Shown: positions 62,206 to 64,000 of the stretch, one piece after another
How the letters are laid out: every line of letters starts with the position of its first letter
Position numbering within the stretch: position 1 is the first letter of the stretch
Source: Actinobacillus lignieresii
GTDB taxonomy: Bacteria > Pseudomonadota > Gammaproteobacteria > Enterobacterales > Pasteurellaceae
Reading direction: 5' to 3'
NCBI RefSeq assembly: GCF_900444945.1
Contig: NZ_UFRM01000001.1
Coordinates: forward strand, 1,126,501-1,190,500
Length of the DNA stretch: 64,000 nucleotides
Program-made: the position numbers and the translations under genes
Notes under the pieces: model-generated
Told to the model about the DNA's origin: nothing
The model's database searches: none
What the model saw: only the letters and a program-made list of their open reading frames with translations

Positions 62206-62712
62206 ATGTTACAACAAAAAATCATTGATCAACTCAATGAACAAATTAACCTAGAGTTCTACTCTTCAAATGTTTATCTGCAAATGTCGGCATGGTGTTC
62301 AAAAAACGGTTTTACCGGTGCGGCAAAATTCTTACTTCGTCATGCCGACGAAGAATTGGAGCATATGCAAAAATTGTTCGACTATGTAAGCGAAACCGGC
62401 GGTTTACCGTTGCTCGGTAAAATCGATGCGCCTCGCAAAGAATACGCTTCGTTAAAAGAATTATTTGATGAAGTTCTGGCGCATGAAAAACACGTGACCG
62501 CCAAAATTAACGAACTAGTCGAAGTAACATTTGCAGAAAAAGATTATTCAACTTTTAATTTCTTACAATGGTACGTGGCGGAACAGCACGAAGAAGAAAA
62601 ATTATTCGGTGAAATTTTAGATAAATTCGCAGTCGCGGGCGAAGGCAATAAATCGCTCTATTTCATCGATAAAGACTTAGAAACCTTAGATCACGAACAA
62701 GGAGATGCATAA
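62206..62712 (+). CDS. Ferritin (first of two)
   Basis: Cytosolic iron-storage protein of the non-heme ferritin family, expected to form 24-subunit cages. The start at 62206 ([13 protein letters not shown]) follows GGAGGT and gives 168 residues. Ferroxidase residues are visible: E17 in [17 protein letters not shown]50-H53 in DEELEHM, and a later EQHEEE cluster ([13 protein letters not shown]). It overlaps the second ferritin by one base (TAATG). Confidence 0.93.
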   Translation: MLQQKIIDQLNEQINLEFYSSNVYLQMSAWCSKNGFTGAAKFLLRHADEELEHMQKLFDYVSETGGLPLLGKIDAPRKEYASLKELFDEVLAHEKHVTAKINELVEVTFAEKDYSTFNFLQWYVAEQHEEEKLFGEILDKFAVAGEGNKSLYFIDKDLETLDHEQGDA

Positions 62713-63209
62713 TGTTATCACCAGCAATCATCAAACAATTAAACGACCAATTAAACTTAGAATTTTATTCTTCAAACGTTTATCTACAAATGTCGGCATG
62801 GGCGGATAACAACGGCTTCCCAGGCGCAGCGAAATTCTTAAAAGCGCACGCCACCGAAGAAATGGAACATATGCGCCGCTTATTCACTTATTTAAACGAA
62901 ACCGGTTCGTTAGCGGAAATCTATGCAATTGAAGCACCGCAAGCAGAATATGCTTCGTTAAAATCTTTGTTTGAAATCGTATTGGAACATGAAAAACACG
63001 TCACAGCTTCAATCAATAAACTGGTGGAAGTGACTTTTGAAGCTAAAGATTATTCGTCATTTAACTTCTTACAATGGTATGTTGCCGAACAGCACGAAGA
63101 AGAATTTTTATTTAATTCGATTTTAAATAAATTCAAACTGTTAGGTGAAGACGGCAAAGCCTTGTACTACATCGATAAAGATTTGGAACAACTTGCAGCA
63201 ACGCACTAA
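62712..63209 (+). CDS. Ferritin (second of two)
   Basis: A second ferritin of 165 residues, translationally coupled to the first. It shares the motifs [22 protein letters not shown] and [13 protein letters not shown], so the ferroxidase site looks intact in both copies. Tandem ferritin genes also occur in Haemophilus, where the two chains may mix. The pair is followed by an uptake signal and a terminator. Which copy is the more active is not visible. Confidence 0.93.
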   Translation: MLSPAIIKQLNDQLNLEFYSSNVYLQMSAWADNNGFPGAAKFLKAHATEEMEHMRRLFTYLNETGSLAEIYAIEAPQAEYASLKSLFEIVLEHEKHVTASINKLVEVTFEAKDYSSFNFLQWYVAEQHEEEFLFNSILNKFKLLGEDGKALYYIDKDLEQLAATH

Positions 63210-63219
63210 TCCGTCGTTT

Positions 63220-63229
63220 ACAAGCGGTC
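63220..63229 (+). repeat. Uptake signal after the ferritin genes
   Basis: A full core ACAAGCGGTC (63220-63229) is followed by AAATTT and TTTTGCAA. It lies 10 bases after the second ferritin stop. Confidence 0.7.
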
Positions 63230-63269
63230 AAATTTCCCTAAAATTTTGCAACTTGTGACCACAGAATAC

Positions 63270-63312
63270 ACGGACTTCACAAAAATTATTTTAGTGAAGT
63301 CCGTTCTTTTTA
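63270..63312 (+). terminator. Terminator of the ferritin genes
   Basis: ACGGACTTCAC (63270-63280) and GTGAAGTCCGT (63294-63304) form a perfect 11-bp stem followed by TCTTTTT. Confidence 0.88.
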
Positions 63313-63363
63313 AGAAAGATTTGCAAATCTTAAAGAAAATCTGACCGCTTATTTATTAGATGT

Positions 63364-63379
63364 TATGCAAACGTTTGCT
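63364..63379. promoter_or_regulatory. PurR-like operator upstream of the purine permease
   Basis: ATGCAAACGTTTGCTT holds the palindromic core GCAAACGTTTGC and matches the PurR consensus in all but two outer positions. It lies about 70-85 bases upstream of the permease start. Confidence 0.8.
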
Positions 63380-63447
63380 TATCAGATCTGACTTCTGTAA
63401 AATTCGTTCCTTAAAATTTTATTTCGTTTATTTGAGGTTTTCATTTT

Positions 63448-64000
63448 ATGTCTTTGTTCAAATTTGAAGAACGTGGCACCAATACCCGCCAAGAAATTAT
63501 TGCGGGCTTAACCACTTTCTTAGCCATGGTATATTCGGTGATTGTCGTGCCGGGTATGTTAAGCCAAGCCGGCTTTCCTGCCGAGTCGGTATTTATCGCC
63601 ACCTGTTTAGTCTCAGGCTTAGGCTCTATTTTAATCGGCTTATGGGCAAATGCGCCGATGGCGATTGGTTGTGCGATTTCTTTAACCGCATTTACCGCAT
63701 TCAGTTTAGTACTTGGTCAAGGTATCTCGATTCCGGTTGCACTCGGTGCAATTTTCTTAATGGGGGTCTTATTCACACTCATTTCGGTAACCGGCATTCG
63801 TGCGTGGATTTTACGTAACCTGCCGGCAAGCATTGCACACGGAGCAGGTATCGGTATCGGTTTATTTTTACTGTTAATCGCAGCGAACGGCGTGGGCTTA
63901 GTCGTTGGTAATCAAGCCGGTTTACCGGTAAAAATGGGCGATTTCACCTCGTTCCCGGTCATTATGGCATTACTTGGCTTAGCGGCAATTATCGGCTTAG
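63448..64000 (+). CDS. Guanine/hypoxanthine permease (NCS2 family), partial
   Basis: The first 184 codons lie in the window; the gene runs off the right edge. The start [24 protein letters not shown] in part ([10 protein letters not shown]) and the membrane segments with [31 protein letters not shown] and [18 protein letters not shown] match the AzgA-type permeases GhxP/GhxQ of E. coli. An TGAGG site precedes the ATG. A PurR-like operator upstream fits purine-responsive control. The substrate is inferred from similarity. Confidence 0.88.
   Translation, partial: MSLFKFEERGTNTRQEIIAGLTTFLAMVYSVIVVPGMLSQAGFPAESVFIATCLVSGLGSILIGLWANAPMAIGCAISLTAFTAFSLVLGQGISIPVALGAIFLMGVLFTLISVTGIRAWILRNLPASIAHGAGIGIGLFLLLIAANGVGLVVGNQAGLPVKMGDFTSFPVIMALLGLAAIIGL

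Overview
The window is chromosomal DNA from a member of the Pasteurellaceae, most likely the genus Actinobacillus (the A. pleuropneumoniae / A. suis side of the family). The clues are the uptake signal core ACAAGCGGTC scattered through it (at least ten exact copies counted by eye), a host-type transferrin receptor locus (tbpBA), gene products that resemble Haemophilus/Actinobacillus proteins throughout, and modest GC. The genus is inferred; I could not run any search.

Layout from left to right. A cut-off lipoprotein gene, gmk and gpt (minus) and pepD (plus) lead into a complete rRNA operon on the minus strand (16S, tRNA-Ile, tRNA-Ala, 23S, 5S) with its promoter and boxA leader. Then come recD (minus), alr (plus), sodA (minus), a thr operon (thrL attenuator, thrA, thrB, no thrC), cysK and rho. 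The next block is on the minus strand: tbpA (broken by an in-frame amber codon), tbpB with a Fur box, then argD, argB and argC behind paired ARG boxes, mutT, secA and its arrest-peptide regulator secM. Divergent from it are dciA and an NlpE-like lipoprotein. A tRNA-Ser, bolA-family, yajG, rsmE, yqgE, ruvX, a phosphatase, a pseudouridine synthase and a paeA/ytfL-like gene follow. The translation block infC-rpmI-rplT and thrS is on the minus strand.

Between thrS and nadK lies a type I-F CRISPR-Cas locus in an unusual order: csy1-csy2-csy3-csy4, then a 15-repeat array, then cas1 and cas2-3. The cas2-3 gene carries a frameshift in its HD nuclease region, so interference is probably lost or impaired unless this is a sequence error. 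One spacer contains the species' own uptake signal core.

The right part holds nadK, glyA (with a perfect PurR operator), three consecutive YgiW/BOF-family exported proteins in front of a QseBC-type two-component system, ytfJ, the protein export genes yajC-secD-secF, two tandem ferritins, and the start of a guanine/hypoxanthine permease, also behind a PurR-like operator.

The window is rich in RNA-level control: thr attenuation, SecM arrest ahead of secA, an AUU start for IF3, and a thrS leader with a hairpin that copies a threonine tRNA anticodon arm. Many intergenic terminators are built from two inverted uptake signals.
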